From positions 1-64,000 of the forward strand of contig NZ_JARXXA010000009.1 in NCBI RefSeq assembly GCF_029892785.1: a DNA stretch of 64,000 nucleotides, given 5' to 3'. The position numbers were made by a program, and so were the translations under genes. Under the pieces are notes generated by a model. That model was not told where the DNA came from. It was given only the letters and a program-made list of their open reading frames with translations, and did not search any database. This DNA is from Parabacteroides sp. PH5-46 (GTDB lineage: Bacteria; Bacteroidota; Bacteroidia; Bacteroidales; Tannerellaceae). Shown one piece after another: positions 16,772 through 27,577 of this stretch. The stretch's first letter is position 1, and each line of letters starts with the position of its first letter.

Positions 16772-16799
16772 AGAGCCGGATTTCCGGCTCTTTGTTTTT
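16772..16799 (+). terminator. Intrinsic terminator after mobC
   Basis: AGAGCCGGA-TT-TCCGGCTCT, an uninterrupted 9-bp stem followed by TTGTTTTT. It lies 24 bases after the mobC stop. Confidence 0.8.
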
Positions 16800-16805
16800 C
16801 CTATA

Positions 16806-16848
16806 ACGCCACTCACTGCCAAATCGAAGCCACAAGCGACCACCTGCC
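16806..16848 (+). repeat. Dispersed repeat copy upstream of the DUF3945-like gene
   Basis: Plus-strand GCCACTCACTGCCAAATCGA then AGCCACAAGCGACCACCTG, nearly identical to 14626-14665 and in the same orientation. It sits between the mobC terminator and the next gene. Confidence 0.7.
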
Positions 16849-16929
16849 GAAAAATCAACAGCTAACCTCTTGATTACCGCTACTTTTATTCTGCATTAAT
16901 AGTGATGCAGAACAAAAACAGTTTTTATT

Positions 16930-18414
16930 ATGGATGAAAAATTAAATCCGAAAGACAAAGTTCTCCTGATGCGAGATGAAGGAGAAGGCAACAAACTCAA
17001 AGTCGTGAAAGGCATCGACAAAAAAGGTAAAATTGATGCCATTGATCCCATGAAGGCGAAGCAAACCGATTTTATCAAAATTGACAAACACGCCGATCCC
17101 CTTGAAAACTTTTTCAAAAACTTCTTTAATCAAGCTAAAAACCCGTCGCATACAGGATTCTATGCGGTTACCGTCGATATGCTTGATAAAGTATTAAAAC
17201 TAAGTGATGAAGATTTGGAGAAGTATCGTATCAATCCGAAAGATTATATGAATCAGCAGGAACAATCCACCAAAGAGAGTGAAAAGCAAGTTCAAACCGA
17301 AAAAAAAGAAGAAAAAATGGAAGCAACACCAGCAACCGAACAGAAGACCGAATTTAAGCAATTCGACACAAGCCGTATCCCTGAAAGTGAATATCAGAAA
17401 TACGGTATCAAGCCCGAAAATCTGGAGGGCGAACTCAAAGCCATGAGTTACGGGTATAAATCTCCGCACCTTGTAGATATCAACCCCAAAATAGAGGGAG
17501 TAGAATATCCCATGAAAGCCCGTCTTTCACTGGAGGAACAGCCGGATGGCAGCCTGAAATTTACCCCGCATCCATACCAACAGCAGGTTGATTTGGAAAA
17601 ACCGTTTCAGGGCATTATGCTCCCCAATGACGTAAAAGAAAACCTGTTAGCAACGGGTAACAGTGGTAGGGTGGTAGAACTGGAGCCAAGACCGGGCGAA
17701 AAAGTACCGTCGCTTATTTCTATCGACAAGCAGACTAACCGTTTGGAAGCCGTACCCCTTGATAAGCTCACAGTATCTCAAAACCTGAAAGGTGTTGAGT
17801 TATCTCCTGAACAACAACAGGCATTAAAAGAAGGGAAAAAGGTACTCGTAGAGGGTATGACCTCCAAAAAGACAATAGGTACCGATAATCCTAAAAAATT
17901 CGATGCTTATGTTCAGTTTAATGCAGCCAAAGGCGGTTACGATTTCAATTATGACGGATTAGACCGCAATAAGTATCAGCAGAACAATAGACAGGAACAA
18001 AGCCAGAACGGAGAACAGCAGAACCAAGTCCGTATTCCTAAAAAACTTTTAGGCGTTGATTTGGACGATAAACAACAAAGTTCTCTCCGGGAAGGAAAAG
18101 CCGTCTATGTTCAGGGTATGATGAAAGACGGAAAGGGCGAGCCTTTCAATGCCTATGTAAAGGTCAATCAGGAAAAAGGCAAACTGGATTTCTTTAAGTG
18201 GAACCCGGACAGAGCCAAAAAGCAAGGTGCGGATGTGAAAGTTGCCGAAGGCAATAAGACACAGGTAGCAGTCAATTCACAGGGTAAAACCAATGAAGCA
18301 ACCAAACATTCAAATGAACCCCTGAAACAAGGTCAGCAAAACCCGACCGAAAAGCAGCAAGAGCAGAAGCAGATTAGGAAACCTGTGAAAAAGTCCACAG
18401 GACATAAAATGTAA
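16930..18414 (+). CDS. DUF3945/DUF4099-like ICE protein
   Basis: A 494-aa soluble, Lys/Gln-rich protein. The N-terminal region carries LMRDEGEGNKLKVVKGIDKKGKI and VTVDMLDKVLKL. There follow two similar internal units ending in PFQGIMLPNDVKENLLATGNSG and then two paired domains (ISIDKQTNRLEAVPLDKL / VQFNAAKGGYDFNYDGLDRNKYQQ and a later copy). This matches the DUF4099/DUF3945 proteins encoded just before topB in Bacteroides ICEs. The role is unknown; DNA processing or regulation during transfer is inferred from position. Low-complexity Gln/Lys stretches near 110-140 and 440-490 are probable linkers. Confidence 0.75.
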   Translation: MDEKLNPKDKVLLMRDEGEGNKLKVVKGIDKKGKIDAIDPMKAKQTDFIKIDKHADPLENFFKNFFNQAKNPSHTGFYAVTVDMLDKVLKLSDEDLEKYRINPKDYMNQQEQSTKESEKQVQTEKKEEKMEATPATEQKTEFKQFDTSRIPESEYQKYGIKPENLEGELKAMSYGYKSPHLVDINPKIEGVEYPMKARLSLEEQPDGSLKFTPHPYQQQVDLEKPFQGIMLPNDVKENLLATGNSGRVVELEPRPGEKVPSLISIDKQTNRLEAVPLDKLTVSQNLKGVELSPEQQQALKEGKKVLVEGMTSKKTIGTDNPKKFDAYVQFNAAKGGYDFNYDGLDRNKYQQNNRQEQSQNGEQQNQVRIPKKLLGVDLDDKQQSSLREGKAVYVQGMMKDGKGEPFNAYVKVNQEKGKLDFFKWNPDRAKKQGADVKVAEGNKTQVAVNSQGKTNEATKHSNEPLKQGQQNPTEKQQEQKQIRKPVKKSTGHKM

Positions 18415-18420
18415 TACCAA

Positions 18421-18441
18421 CCACTAAAAAATCCAATAGTA
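18421..18441 (+). promoter_or_regulatory. CCACTAAAAAATYC leader element before topB
   Basis: CCACTAAAAAATCCAATAGT lies immediately (2 bases) before the topB ATG, in a 28-base intergenic gap. Confidence 0.55.
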
Positions 18442-18442
18442 A

Positions 18443-20533
18443 ATGAAAGTAATAATTGCAGAAAAGCCAAGCGTAGCCCGTGATATAGCGGCTATCGTTG
18501 GTGCGGATAACCGCAAGGACGGTTATTTAGAAGGGAACGGATATTGTGTAACGTGGGCATTTGGCCACCTCATAGGACTGGCAATGCCGCAGGACTATGG
18601 TATTACAGGATTTCAGGCTGAAAACCTACCGATACTTCCTGCCGAATTTAAGTTATTGCCTCGTCAGGTAAAGGACGGTAAAGAATACAAACCTGATCCG
18701 GGCACAATGAAACAACTTAAAGTTATCAAAGAGTTATTTAATAAATGTGAGCGTATAGTGGTTGCGACCGATGCAGGACGTGAAGGGGAGTTAATTTTCA
18801 GATATATATATAATTATCTGGAGTGTTCCCGCCCTTTCGACCGTCTTTGGATAAGCTCTCTCACGGATCAGGCTATCCGCAAAGGATTGGAGAACCTACG
18901 TCCGGGAAAAGAGTACGACAACCTGTATCGTTCGGCAAAAGCCCGGAGCCAAGCCGATTGGGTTGTCGGGATAAACGCTTCACAAGCCCTGTCAATATCA
19001 GCCGGGCACGGCGTATGGTCATTGGGACGGGTGCAAACACCTACACTCGCCATGATATGCAGCCGTTATCTGGAAAACAAAGATTTCAAACCGCAAACCT
19101 ATTTTCAGGTAAAATTGCATACGGCAAAAGATGCAACCCAGTTCGCCGCTATTTCCACAGAACGGTACAACACAAAGCAGGAGGCAGACGACATCTTAAA
19201 CCGTGTCCGATCCGCCGAATCCGTAAACGTGATAAGCGTAGAAAAGAAAGAAGCCAATCAGGAACCGCCATTGCTCTACGATTTGACTACTTTGCAGAAA
19301 GAAGCGAACAGCCGCCATAGTTTTTCAGCAGATAAAACCCTGTCGGTAGCCCAGTCGCTTTACGAAGCGAAACTTATTTCCTATCCAAGAACGGGCAGCC
19401 GTTATATTTCCGATGATGTTTTTGCCGAGATACCCGCCCTTATAGGTCAGTTATCCGGTTACGCTCCATTCGGCAACTATGCAAAAATAATGTCAGGGGC
19501 AAGCCTGAACAGGCGTTCTGTAAATGATAAGAAAGTAACAGACCACCATGCTCTGATTATCACCGAAAATATGCCGAAAGATATTTCAGCCGACCAACGT
19601 ATCATATACGATATGATTGCTGCCCGAATGTTGGAAGCCTTTTCCGGCAAATGCACCAAAGAAAACACAAGCGTTTCTTTGGATGCTTCGGGCATTGCTT
19701 TTTCAGTCAAAGGTAGCATTATCCTTATTCCCGGTTGGCGTGCCGTATTGAACGCACCTGATGAAGAAAAAGGCGAAGACGATGCTCCGGCACTTCCATC
19801 CCTGTCCGATGGGGATGTACTTCCCATTAACGGAACGGACTTACTGGAGAAACAAACCAAGCCCCGCCCATTACATACGGAAAGTAGTTTATTATCTTCT
19901 ATGGAAACCTGTGGTAAAGACCTTACCGACGAAACGGAACGGGAAGCGCTCAAAGAATCGGGTATCGGAACACCTGCCACCCGTGCCGCTATTATCGAAA
20001 CGCTTTTCTCCCGTGAATATATTCAGCGTGAAAAAAAATCCCTTGTTCCTACCAATAAAGGATTGGTAGTCTATCTGGCTATCCGTGATAAAAAAATAGC
20101 GGACGTAGCTATGACCGGAGCATGGGAAAGCGCATTGAATAAAATAGCAACGGGAGAAATGGATGCCGATACCTTTCATAGAAGTATCGAAGTATATGCC
20201 GCACAGATTACCACCGAATTACTGGAGAAGAAAATCGAAGGCGGCAATACAAGAGAGAGCTGTCCATGTCCGAAATGTAAAAACGGTCAGGTAGTAATAT
20301 TCCAAAAGGTTGCAAAATGTAACAATGAGGCTTGCGGACTGACAGTATTCCGGAATAAATCAGGAAAAGACCTGACGGACGGACAACTGAAAGACCTGCT
20401 TACCAAAGGCAAGACAGGTACTATCAAAGGCTTTAAGAGTAAAGAAAATAAGCCTTTTGATGCTGCCGTAGCTTTTGATGCAGAGTATAAAACGATATTC
20501 CAATTTGATAATTCCAAAAAGAGGAAAAAGTAA
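18443..20533 (+). CDS. topB: Type IA DNA topoisomerase (topoisomerase III)
   Basis: A 696-aa type IA topoisomerase that relaxes or decatenates DNA, presumably during ICE excision or replication/transfer. The TOPRIM domain begins at residue 1 (IIAEKPSVARDIAAIVGA) with acidic ATDAGREGELI at about 109-119. The active-site tyrosine is in LISYPRTGSRYIS near 313. The C-terminus carries a zinc-ribbon pair CPCPKCKNG...CNNEACG near residues 610-632. Full length. ICE-borne topB genes in Bacteroidetes are conserved next to the mob genes and support transfer. The stop overlaps the next ATG (TAATG). Confidence 0.94.
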   Translation: MKVIIAEKPSVARDIAAIVGADNRKDGYLEGNGYCVTWAFGHLIGLAMPQDYGITGFQAENLPILPAEFKLLPRQVKDGKEYKPDPGTMKQLKVIKELFNKCERIVVATDAGREGELIFRYIYNYLECSRPFDRLWISSLTDQAIRKGLENLRPGKEYDNLYRSAKARSQADWVVGINASQALSISAGHGVWSLGRVQTPTLAMICSRYLENKDFKPQTYFQVKLHTAKDATQFAAISTERYNTKQEADDILNRVRSAESVNVISVEKKEANQEPPLLYDLTTLQKEANSRHSFSADKTLSVAQSLYEAKLISYPRTGSRYISDDVFAEIPALIGQLSGYAPFGNYAKIMSGASLNRRSVNDKKVTDHHALIITENMPKDISADQRIIYDMIAARMLEAFSGKCTKENTSVSLDASGIAFSVKGSIILIPGWRAVLNAPDEEKGEDDAPALPSLSDGDVLPINGTDLLEKQTKPRPLHTESSLLSSMETCGKDLTDETEREALKESGIGTPATRAAIIETLFSREYIQREKKSLVPTNKGLVVYLAIRDKKIADVAMTGAWESALNKIATGEMDADTFHRSIEVYAAQITTELLEKKIEGGNTRESCPCPKCKNGQVVIFQKVAKCNNEACGLTVFRNKSGKDLTDGQLKDLLTKGKTGTIKGFKSKENKPFDAAVAFDAEYKTIFQFDNSKKRKK

Positions 20534-20859
20534 TGAAAATAAGTTTGTTATTAAATTTAGGACAGGCATTGACGAGAAATGCAAATCTGGATAAGCCGAC
20601 TAAAATGCTATATTCTTTTATTGATTATTGTAAAAGTCATGATTTTCCATATCCTACTATTCCAAGAATCGGAGAATTTATTTCATTGGAAGAGTTCTTT
20701 ATAGAATGGGCGAAATCGCTTGATGACTGCGAATTAAATATGCTTGATAATATTAATTCGCTAACTACGTGTATCGGTAAGGAAATTAAGGTCATCAATG
20801 TTATTCACAATGTAAATCGCTCAGTCCTGTACTGTTCTGACTTGTATAAATTGGAATAA
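20533..20859 (+). CDS. Hypothetical protein coupled to topB
   Basis: A 108-aa soluble protein of unknown function. The start overlaps the topB stop (TAATG), so it is translated by re-initiation. It has an AT-rich codon pattern and no signal peptide, membrane segment or recognised motif. Cys and aromatic residues are scattered (YSFIDYCKSHDFPYPTIP). It could be a small accessory of the topoisomerase or just an operon-borne orphan. Confidence 0.5.
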   Translation: MKISLLLNLGQALTRNANLDKPTKMLYSFIDYCKSHDFPYPTIPRIGEFISLEEFFIEWAKSLDDCELNMLDNINSLTTCIGKEIKVINVIHNVNRSVLYCSDLYKLE

Positions 20860-20925
20860 AACAGCTATCTTTGCCACTAAGAAGTTCATATGGCACAGGT
20901 TTTAATGAGAAATTATTAAATCTAT

Positions 20926-21017
20926 CCTATTGAATTTTTTAGTGGTGGCACTGGGGAGGGATACCCCGGTGCCTTTTGCTTATCCGTATCAATAGTTTTC
21001 CACTAAAAAATTCATAG
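20926..21017 (+). promoter_or_regulatory. Structured leader before the DUF1896 gene
   Basis: An inverted pair of the CCACTAAAAAATTC element (reverse copy 20926-20945, forward copy 21000-21017) encloses a GC-rich hairpin GGCACTGGGG/CCCCGGTGCC (20947-20973) followed by TTTTGC. The outer arms AATTTTTTAGTGG/CCACTAAAAAATT can pair perfectly over 13 bp. In RNA this forms either a long hairpin or a terminator with U tract, a typical attenuator choice. The DUF1896 ATG follows 2 bases after the forward copy. Confidence 0.55.
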
Positions 21018-21019
21018 TT

Positions 21020-21466
21020 ATGAAATACAATTCAAATTTAGAGCCTGCGGAAATGTCATACTTCCGGCTCAATCTACTTTCTTATTTACGTGATTCCCAC
21101 CCCGACAAAGCAAATGACCTTTCATTTATTGCCGGACGTGGGGATATGGCAGCCGAAGCGTACAGCGAAGCCGTAAAAAGCGGTTTAGACCATATTCAAG
21201 CTGCCGAAATTGCAAACGAAGCCTTATTCAAAGGCTTACACTTTTCACCTTATAATATAGTAGTTGAAATACTTTGGAACGAGTTTTTCGACGAAGTTTC
21301 TCCGGGTGGTGCCCAGGCAAAGGCAAAAGAACTAATGCCCGAATGTCAGGCGGTATTTGCTAAATACAACCTTAGTGATGATTATGCCGAAACGACAGAG
21401 TACCAGTCGCTTTATACAGAGCTTGTCGGCACGATCCTGATACTGCTCGAAAATGAGTTACAATAA
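21020..21466 (+). CDS. DUF1896 family protein
   Basis: A 148-aa soluble acidic protein. The sequence pattern [34 protein letters not shown] near residues 17-50 and the C-terminal [26 protein letters not shown] fit DUF1896, found only in Bacteroidetes mobile elements directly before the giant methyltransferase-helicase. Function unknown. It overlaps the next gene by 14 bases. Confidence 0.78.
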   Translation: MKYNSNLEPAEMSYFRLNLLSYLRDSHPDKANDLSFIAGRGDMAAEAYSEAVKSGLDHIQAAEIANEALFKGLHFSPYNIVVEILWNEFFDEVSPGGAQAKAKELMPECQAVFAKYNLSDDYAETTEYQSLYTELVGTILILLENELQ

Positions 21467-24400
21467 GCGAACTCATTTGCGTCAGAATATTGACGCAATA
21501 AAGTTAGCGTTAAGGCTCGACAAGGAACAAAAAAAGGCAACACCCGAAGAACGGGAAATACTCGCAAAATATTCAGGCTTTGGAGGGATTAAGGCAATCC
21601 TTAACCCTGCCGACAAACCCGAAGATATTGAGCGGTGGTCTAAATCCGAAGTCGAGCTTTTCCCGTTGGTGCAAGAACTCCACGAGGTACTCCGTGAAAG
21701 TTCTCCCACACCGGAAGTTTACAAACGCTATGTCAGTTCCCTGAAAAGTTCTATCCTTACGGCATTTTATACGCCGAAGCCTGTTATTGATGTGTTAGCG
21801 GATGCACTAAAGGATAGCGGTATAACTCCGACACGCTTTTTAGAACCCAGTGCCGGAACAGGTGCGTTTATTTCTTCTTTCAAAGATATTGCACCTGAAG
21901 CTAACGTAACCAGTTTTGAAAAAGACCTGCTAACAGGTAAAATTCTATCGCACCTTTATCCTGATGATAAGGTACGGATTGAAGGTTACGAAAAAATGGA
22001 AGGACGCTATTCACAGCATTTTGATGTGATTGCATCTAATATCCCTTTTGGAGATGTTTCGGTATTCGATCCGCTACTGTCCAACCATGAAATACCCGCC
22101 GTCAAACAATCGACACAGGCGATACACAACTACTTTTTTGTAAAAAGTGTCATGTCGGCCAGAGAAGGCGGGTTAATCGCCTTTATTACCAGTCAGGGCG
22201 TACTCAATTCGGAACAAAACAAACCGATACGGGAATACCTGATGAACTCTTGCGATGTTGTTTCAGCTATCCGTTTGCCGAACAACCTCTTTTCCGACCA
22301 TGCCGGAACTGATGTCGGCAGCGACCTGATTGTATTACAACGGAATAATAAAAATATAGTTCCAAGCCAACGACAGCAGGATTTTATCGAATCCCGCAAA
22401 TTATCTAACGGCATATCTATTAATAACCTGTTCCGTGATTTCAACAGAGTAGTACAAACCCGTTCCAAAATCGACACCGATCCATACGGCAAACCTGCTA
22501 TTGTTTTTACCCATGAAGGCGGTATTGAGGGAATAGCCACAGATTTGCGGCAAATGCTGAAAGATGATTTTTCAAAACATTTGGATTTGCAGCGTTACCA
22601 AAACTATGCACAGGAAAACCCGGCACAGTCGGTAACACAACAATCTCAATCTGCAAAATTGGATAACAGCAATCAGATAACCGAACAGGATATTCAGGAA
22701 TTAAGTGATTACGCTTCTGAAATGGACAGAAAACTGTATGCCGAACGTCCGCCACAACCCGAAGATTTTGGAATTAAAGAAAAAAAGCAGAATGAAACAG
22801 AAGAAAGACAACCGGCTGCTCCAAATACTTTTAGAGGTACTCTTTTCGATATGGATGATCCTGCCATTAAAAAAGCGCCGACTACGGAGGCGAAACCCCA
22901 GTCCGTAACGCAGGAACCATTAATAACGCTCTATGACCTTTTCGGCTTTACCCAAGAGGAACGCAGTCAGGTAAACAAACCCAAAAAGAGAGGTAGAAAA
23001 TTCAAATTACAGGCAAGCAAGTCAAAGGAACTGCCGTTTATGGACTGGCGGGAAGAAATGGCGCATAATGCAGCGCAGCAACGGGAAAAGCTACAACAGG
23101 AAAGCGCCGAGGCCTATCCCGTATTCGATGCCCGTCGGGAAGAACAGTTGGAACGGCTGAAAGAGGAAGCCGAACGGGAACAGCAGGAACGCATGAAACC
23201 TGTTCCTTTCCTATTGGAAGATATACCGTCCCATTACCGTGATGGCTCACTTGTTACCGACGAAAATAATCGTATCGGTTATTTGCGTGATTTGAATGGA
23301 TTTCAGCCGATGTTCCATCCGCTTCAGCTCACCGGAACACAGCAGGCGAAAGCATCCCTTTATATTGAAATACGGGACACTTATCACCACCTGTACAGCA
23401 ACGAAGCAACAAGGTTGGAAGCCAATCCTGCATTAAGGGAAATGCTTAACCGACTGTATGATGATTTTACCCGCCGTTTCGGAAATATAAACGATGCGAA
23501 AAATCTTAGTCTTATAAAAATGGATGCCGGAGGAACGGAAATTCTTTCTCTGGAACGGTATATCGACGGTAAAGCCGTCAAAGCAGATATATTTCAACAA
23601 CCGGTTGCCTTTAATCCCAATGAGATTACCCATGCCGATAATGCACGGGAAGCCCTGACCGCTTCGCTCAATAAACATGCAACGGTAAACCTTGAATATA
23701 TGGCAGGGCTTACAGGGGGGACTTCGGATGAAATACTGGAGGAACTCAAAGGGCAGGTATTTTTCAATCCAATGATAGGCTCTTATGAAATTAAAGACAA
23801 GTTCATAAGTGGTAATGTTATCTCCAAAGCGGAACACGTAGAGCGGTATATAGAAAACCACCCCGACAATGAAGCGGCAAAAGAATCATTAAAGGCTCTG
23901 AAAGAAGCAATACCCCGTCCGATAGCATTCGAAGATTTGGATTTTAATTTCGGAGAACGGTGGATACCGTCGGGCATTTACAGCAAATACGCTTCACATT
24001 TGTTTGATACGAATGTATCGGTGCATTATGCTCAAAGCCGTGATGAATACACGCTCAAAGCCGACAGCAAAAATATCAAGATATGGGATCAGTACGCTGT
24101 TAAGGCAACAAGCCGGACTTTCGACGGTATCGCCCTGATGAAACACGCCTTGCATAATACCTCTCCTGATATAACAAAGAAAGTCAATAAGTTGATTGAC
24201 GGGGAAATAAAAGAGGTCAAGGTACGTGATTCCGAATCTATTCAACTCGCCAATTCCAAGATTGACGAGATACGGAACGGTTTCGTTGAATGGCTTAACG
24301 AACAATCACCGGAGTTCAAAGACCGACTGGCAGATAAATACAACCGTACATTTAATTGTTTCGTCCGTCCGGAGTATGACGGAAGCCACCAAGAGTTTCC

Positions 24401-27170
24401 GGGACTGGATCTGAAAGGCTTGGGTATTCCCGACCTATACAATAGCCAAAAGGATGCAATTTGGATGGATAAACTCAATGGCGGGGGTATTATCGACCAC
24501 GAAGTCGGGGGCGGTAAAACCCTGATAATGTGTGTAAGCGCCTACGAGAAAAAACGTTTGGGATTGGTAAATAAACCGCTCATTATGGCGCTCAAAGCCA
24601 ATGTTCATGAAATAGCCCAAACTTTCTGTACGGCTTACCCCAATGCAAAAGTGTTGTATCCGGGTAAAGAAGATTTCACCCCTGCTAAACGGGCGAAGAT
24701 TTTCAACGAAATGAAGAATAACAACTGGGATGCAATCATTTTAACACACGAACAGTTTGGTATGATACCCCAGTCACCCGAAATTCAGCAACGGATATTA
24801 CAGGCGGAACTCGATAGCGTAGAAGAAAATCTGGAAGTGTTACGGGCACAAGGAAAGGAGATTTCCCGTGCTATGGAAAAAGGTTTAGTTAAAAGACAAT
24901 TAAACCTTGAAGCCAAATTGGAAAATATAACCTACCAGATTGAGAACCGCAAGGATGACACCGTAGATTTCCGTCTTATGGGTATCGACCACTTGTATGT
25001 TGATGAGAGCCACCGATTCAAGAACCTGACCTTTACAACCCGACACGACAGGGTTGCAGGTCTGGGTAATGCCGAAGGCTCACAACGTGCCTTGAATATG
25101 CTTTTTGCCCTGCGTACCATTCAGGACAGGACGGGAAAAGATTTGGGAGCCACTTTTCTTTCAGGCACAACCATTTCCAACAGTTTGACAGAGTTATACT
25201 TGCTTTTCAAGTATCTCCGGCCGAACGAACTGGAACGACAGGGTATTAATACATTCGATGCGTGGGCGGCAATCTTCGCCAAAAAGTCGATAGACTACGA
25301 ATTTTCGGTAACGAATGAAATTGTGCAAAAAGAACGCTTTCGGTATTTTATCAAAGTACCCGAATTGGCAGCTTTTTATGCCGAAATAACAGACTATCGT
25401 TCTGCGGAGGATATTGGTATCGACCGCCCTGTAAAGAATGAAATTCTGCATAATATTCCACCAACACCCGACCAACAGGAGTTTATACAAAAGTTGGTAG
25501 AGTTCGCCAAAACAGGTAAAGGTGAAATATTAGGACGTGCGCCATTATCGGAAAGCGAAGAAAAAGCAAAAATGCTTATCGCTACCGATTACGCGCGAAA
25601 GATGTCCCTCGATATGCGACTGATTGATCCAGTTAAATATGGCGACCATGTGGACAACAAGGCTTCCCATGTGGCTAAAATGGTATCAGACTACTACACA
25701 AAATTCAAAGACCACAAAGCAACCCAGTTCGTTTTCTCCGATTTAGGCACTTACAAACCCGGAGAATGGAACCCATGCTCCGAGATAAAGCGTAAACTGG
25801 TGGATGACTATGGAATCCCGGCTCACGAAATACGCTTTATTCAGGAAGCCAAAACGGATAAGGCTCGTAAAACCATGATTAAGGATATGAACGAGGGTAA
25901 AATCCGTGTATTGTTCGGCTCTACCGAAATGTTGGGAACCGGAGTAAACGCCCAGAAACGATGCGTTGCAATCCACCATTTAGATGCGCCTTGGCGACCG
26001 TCAGACTTGGAACAGCGGGACGGTCGGGGCATTCGCAAGGGCAATGAAATTGCGAAGCTATATGCGGATAATAAAGTAGATGTACTTATCTATGCTGTGG
26101 AAAAATCGTTAGATGCGTACAAGTTCGGTTTACTTCACAACAAGCAGCTTTTCATTCGCCAGTTGAAAAATAATTCACTGGGTAGCCGTACTATCGACGA
26201 GGGAAGTATGGACGAAAAAGGCGGTATGAACTTCTCTGAATATGTGGCAATTCTTTCCGGCAATACCGAATTACTGGAGAAAGCACGATTGGAAAAGAAA
26301 ATCGCTTCTTTGGAATCCGAACGACAGGCATTCATGCGTGGCAAGTCATCATCACGTTACAAATTGGAGGATATTATATCCAATGTAGAGCAAAACAACG
26401 GGTTTATTAGCCGTATATCCAAAGATATTGAAGCGTTTAACACCCGTGTTCAGCATCAGCCGGACGGTATTACCCGCCTGAATCCTGTTCAGTTAGACGG
26501 ATTACAGGGCAGTAACCCAAAAGAAGTCGGGCTGAAGCTAAATGAAATAGCCGACAAAGCCCGCACACATGGAGCGCATGAGAAAATTGGTACACTTTAC
26601 GGTTTTGATTTAATGGTAAAATCTGAAACCACTAATAAAGATGGCTTCGATGTTATACAAAATCGTTTCTTTATTAAGGGAGAGGGCAATATTCTCTACA
26701 ATTATAATCACGGGGTAATGGCTACTGATCCGAAGACCGCAGCACAAAATTTCCTGAATGCACTCGATACCATGCCTAAACTTTTGGAGAAGTATCAAGC
26801 GGATAATGAGAAGTTGCAAAAGGATATACCTGTACTGAAAGAAGTAGTCGAAGGTACTTGGCGTAAGGAACCGGAACTGAAAACCCTGAAAGACGAGTTA
26901 ATAAAGTTGGATAGGGAAATTCAGCTCTCACTTACTCCAATCAGTGAAACTGAAGGACAAGCGGAAACTGTACCTGATAAGACTGTTTCTACTACCAATC
27001 AGAACCAGTCGCAAGGCAAGACCGAAACATCGACTGTTCGGGATGCACCATTGCCAAATACTTTGCAGGGAGTTAAAGAAATAATGGGCGATAGGCTTGT
27101 TATTGCATCGGTGGGTGGTAGTCCGCCGAAAGTGGATAAAAAGGATTCTTCTAAAAATTTCAAACTGTAA
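21453..27170 (+). CDS. Giant N6-methyltransferase / SNF2-type helicase fusion
   Basis: A 1905-aa protein. Residues about 90-330 form an N6-adenine methyltransferase-like domain, with SAM motif [11 protein letters not shown] near 130 and a catalytic-position motif NIPFGD near 195 (usual form NPPY/F). A long linker of Glu/Arg-rich sequence (about 410-590) follows. The C-terminal half is a SNF2/DEAD-like helicase: Walker [10 protein letters not shown] near 1016, DESH box VDESHRFKN near 1183 and motif [15 protein letters not shown] near 1520. A C-terminal Lys/Gln-rich tail follows. Such fusions are hallmark genes of Bacteroidetes ICEs and resemble phage P1 DarB-type antirestriction proteins. A role in protecting or remodelling entering DNA is inference. 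A terminator follows. Confidence 0.88.
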   Translation: MSYNKRTHLRQNIDAIKLALRLDKEQKKATPEEREILAKYSGFGGIKAILNPADKPEDIERWSKSEVELFPLVQELHEVLRESSPTPEVYKRYVSSLKSSILTAFYTPKPVIDVLADALKDSGITPTRFLEPSAGTGAFISSFKDIAPEANVTSFEKDLLTGKILSHLYPDDKVRIEGYEKMEGRYSQHFDVIASNIPFGDVSVFDPLLSNHEIPAVKQSTQAIHNYFFVKSVMSAREGGLIAFITSQGVLNSEQNKPIREYLMNSCDVVSAIRLPNNLFSDHAGTDVGSDLIVLQRNNKNIVPSQRQQDFIESRKLSNGISINNLFRDFNRVVQTRSKIDTDPYGKPAIVFTHEGGIEGIATDLRQMLKDDFSKHLDLQRYQNYAQENPAQSVTQQSQSAKLDNSNQITEQDIQELSDYASEMDRKLYAERPPQPEDFGIKEKKQNETEERQPAAPNTFRGTLFDMDDPAIKKAPTTEAKPQSVTQEPLITLYDLFGFTQEERSQVNKPKKRGRKFKLQASKSKELPFMDWREEMAHNAAQQREKLQQESAEAYPVFDARREEQLERLKEEAEREQQERMKPVPFLLEDIPSHYRDGSLVTDENNRIGYLRDLNGFQPMFHPLQLTGTQQAKASLYIEIRDTYHHLYSNEATRLEANPALREMLNRLYDDFTRRFGNINDAKNLSLIKMDAGGTEILSLERYIDGKAVKADIFQQPVAFNPNEITHADNAREALTASLNKHATVNLEYMAGLTGGTSDEILEELKGQVFFNPMIGSYEIKDKFISGNVISKAEHVERYIENHPDNEAAKESLKALKEAIPRPIAFEDLDFNFGERWIPSGIYSKYASHLFDTNVSVHYAQSRDEYTLKADSKNIKIWDQYAVKATSRTFDGIALMKHALHNTSPDITKKVNKLIDGEIKEVKVRDSESIQLANSKIDEIRNGFVEWLNEQSPEFKDRLADKYNRTFNCFVRPEYDGSHQEFPGLDLKGLGIPDLYNSQKDAIWMDKLNGGGIIDHEVGGGKTLIMCVSAYEKKRLGLVNKPLIMALKANVHEIAQTFCTAYPNAKVLYPGKEDFTPAKRAKIFNEMKNNNWDAIILTHEQFGMIPQSPEIQQRILQAELDSVEENLEVLRAQGKEISRAMEKGLVKRQLNLEAKLENITYQIENRKDDTVDFRLMGIDHLYVDESHRFKNLTFTTRHDRVAGLGNAEGSQRALNMLFALRTIQDRTGKDLGATFLSGTTISNSLTELYLLFKYLRPNELERQGINTFDAWAAIFAKKSIDYEFSVTNEIVQKERFRYFIKVPELAAFYAEITDYRSAEDIGIDRPVKNEILHNIPPTPDQQEFIQKLVEFAKTGKGEILGRAPLSESEEKAKMLIATDYARKMSLDMRLIDPVKYGDHVDNKASHVAKMVSDYYTKFKDHKATQFVFSDLGTYKPGEWNPCSEIKRKLVDDYGIPAHEIRFIQEAKTDKARKTMIKDMNEGKIRVLFGSTEMLGTGVNAQKRCVAIHHLDAPWRPSDLEQRDGRGIRKGNEIAKLYADNKVDVLIYAVEKSLDAYKFGLLHNKQLFIRQLKNNSLGSRTIDEGSMDEKGGMNFSEYVAILSGNTELLEKARLEKKIASLESERQAFMRGKSSSRYKLEDIISNVEQNNGFISRISKDIEAFNTRVQHQPDGITRLNPVQLDGLQGSNPKEVGLKLNEIADKARTHGAHEKIGTLYGFDLMVKSETTNKDGFDVIQNRFFIKGEGNILYNYNHGVMATDPKTAAQNFLNALDTMPKLLEKYQADNEKLQKDIPVLKEVVEGTWRKEPELKTLKDELIKLDREIQLSLTPISETEGQAETVPDKTVSTTNQNQSQGKTETSTVRDAPLPNTLQGVKEIMGDRLVIASVGGSPPKVDKKDSSKNFKL

Positions 27171-27176
27171 AAATAA

Positions 27177-27211
27177 AGCCCGTGCCTGTCATCACGACGG
27201 TACGGGCTTTT
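27177..27211 (+). terminator. Intrinsic terminator after the methyltransferase-helicase
   Basis: AGCCCGTGCC/GGTACGGGCT stem (one mismatch, 12-nt loop) followed by TTTT. Ends the plus-strand mob/top block and faces the converging HTH gene. Confidence 0.75.
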
Positions 27212-27256
27212 GAATATAAATTCATAAAAACTATAAATATGGAAATAGTAATGCCC

Positions 27257-27565
27257 TCACGGGTTTTTCTTATTGTTGCCCCTTTTCTTGTTAAAGTTTT
27301 CCCTGATGAAAATATGAACATCACTTTCTTTGTAGTATGTCTTATGATAAACTGTCTGAAAAGGCAGTTCTCCGGTACTACGATAGCGTTGCAGGGTGCG
27401 TTTACTTACATTAAGCAACATGCACAAATCCTGATTATCAAGCAAAATTTCTCCATCTAACATATTCCTACGTTTACTCATTTTATCAAGTATTTTATCT
27501 ATTTTGTCGAAGCGATCCATGATACGCTCCATCCATGCTTCAAAATTTTCTCTATCTATATACAT
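27257..27565 (-). CDS. Small HTH (excisionase-like) protein
   Basis: A 102-aa protein with a helix-turn-helix-17 (Xis/MerR-like) domain at about residues 42-92 (LLDNQDLCMLLNVSKRTLQRYRSTGELPF) and a basic C-terminus (NKKRGNNKKN). Paralogous to the gene at 29580-29939. Such small HTH proteins flank primase/mobilisation genes in Bacteroides ICEs and include excision factors like Xis2c/Xis2d of CTnDOT. DNA binding is clear, but the excision role is inference. It is last in a three-gene minus-strand set. Confidence 0.75.
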   Translation of the reverse strand: MYIDRENFEAWMERIMDRFDKIDKILDKMSKRRNMLDGEILLDNQDLCMLLNVSKRTLQRYRSTGELPFQTVYHKTYYKESDVHIFIRENFNKKRGNNKKNP

Positions 27566-27577
27566 AGTATTTCGTTT

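Noticed and set aside
27182-27460. 92-codon ORF on the plus strand after the helicase gene
   Set aside because: Starts inside the terminator hairpin and lies antisense to the HTH gene at 27257-27565.
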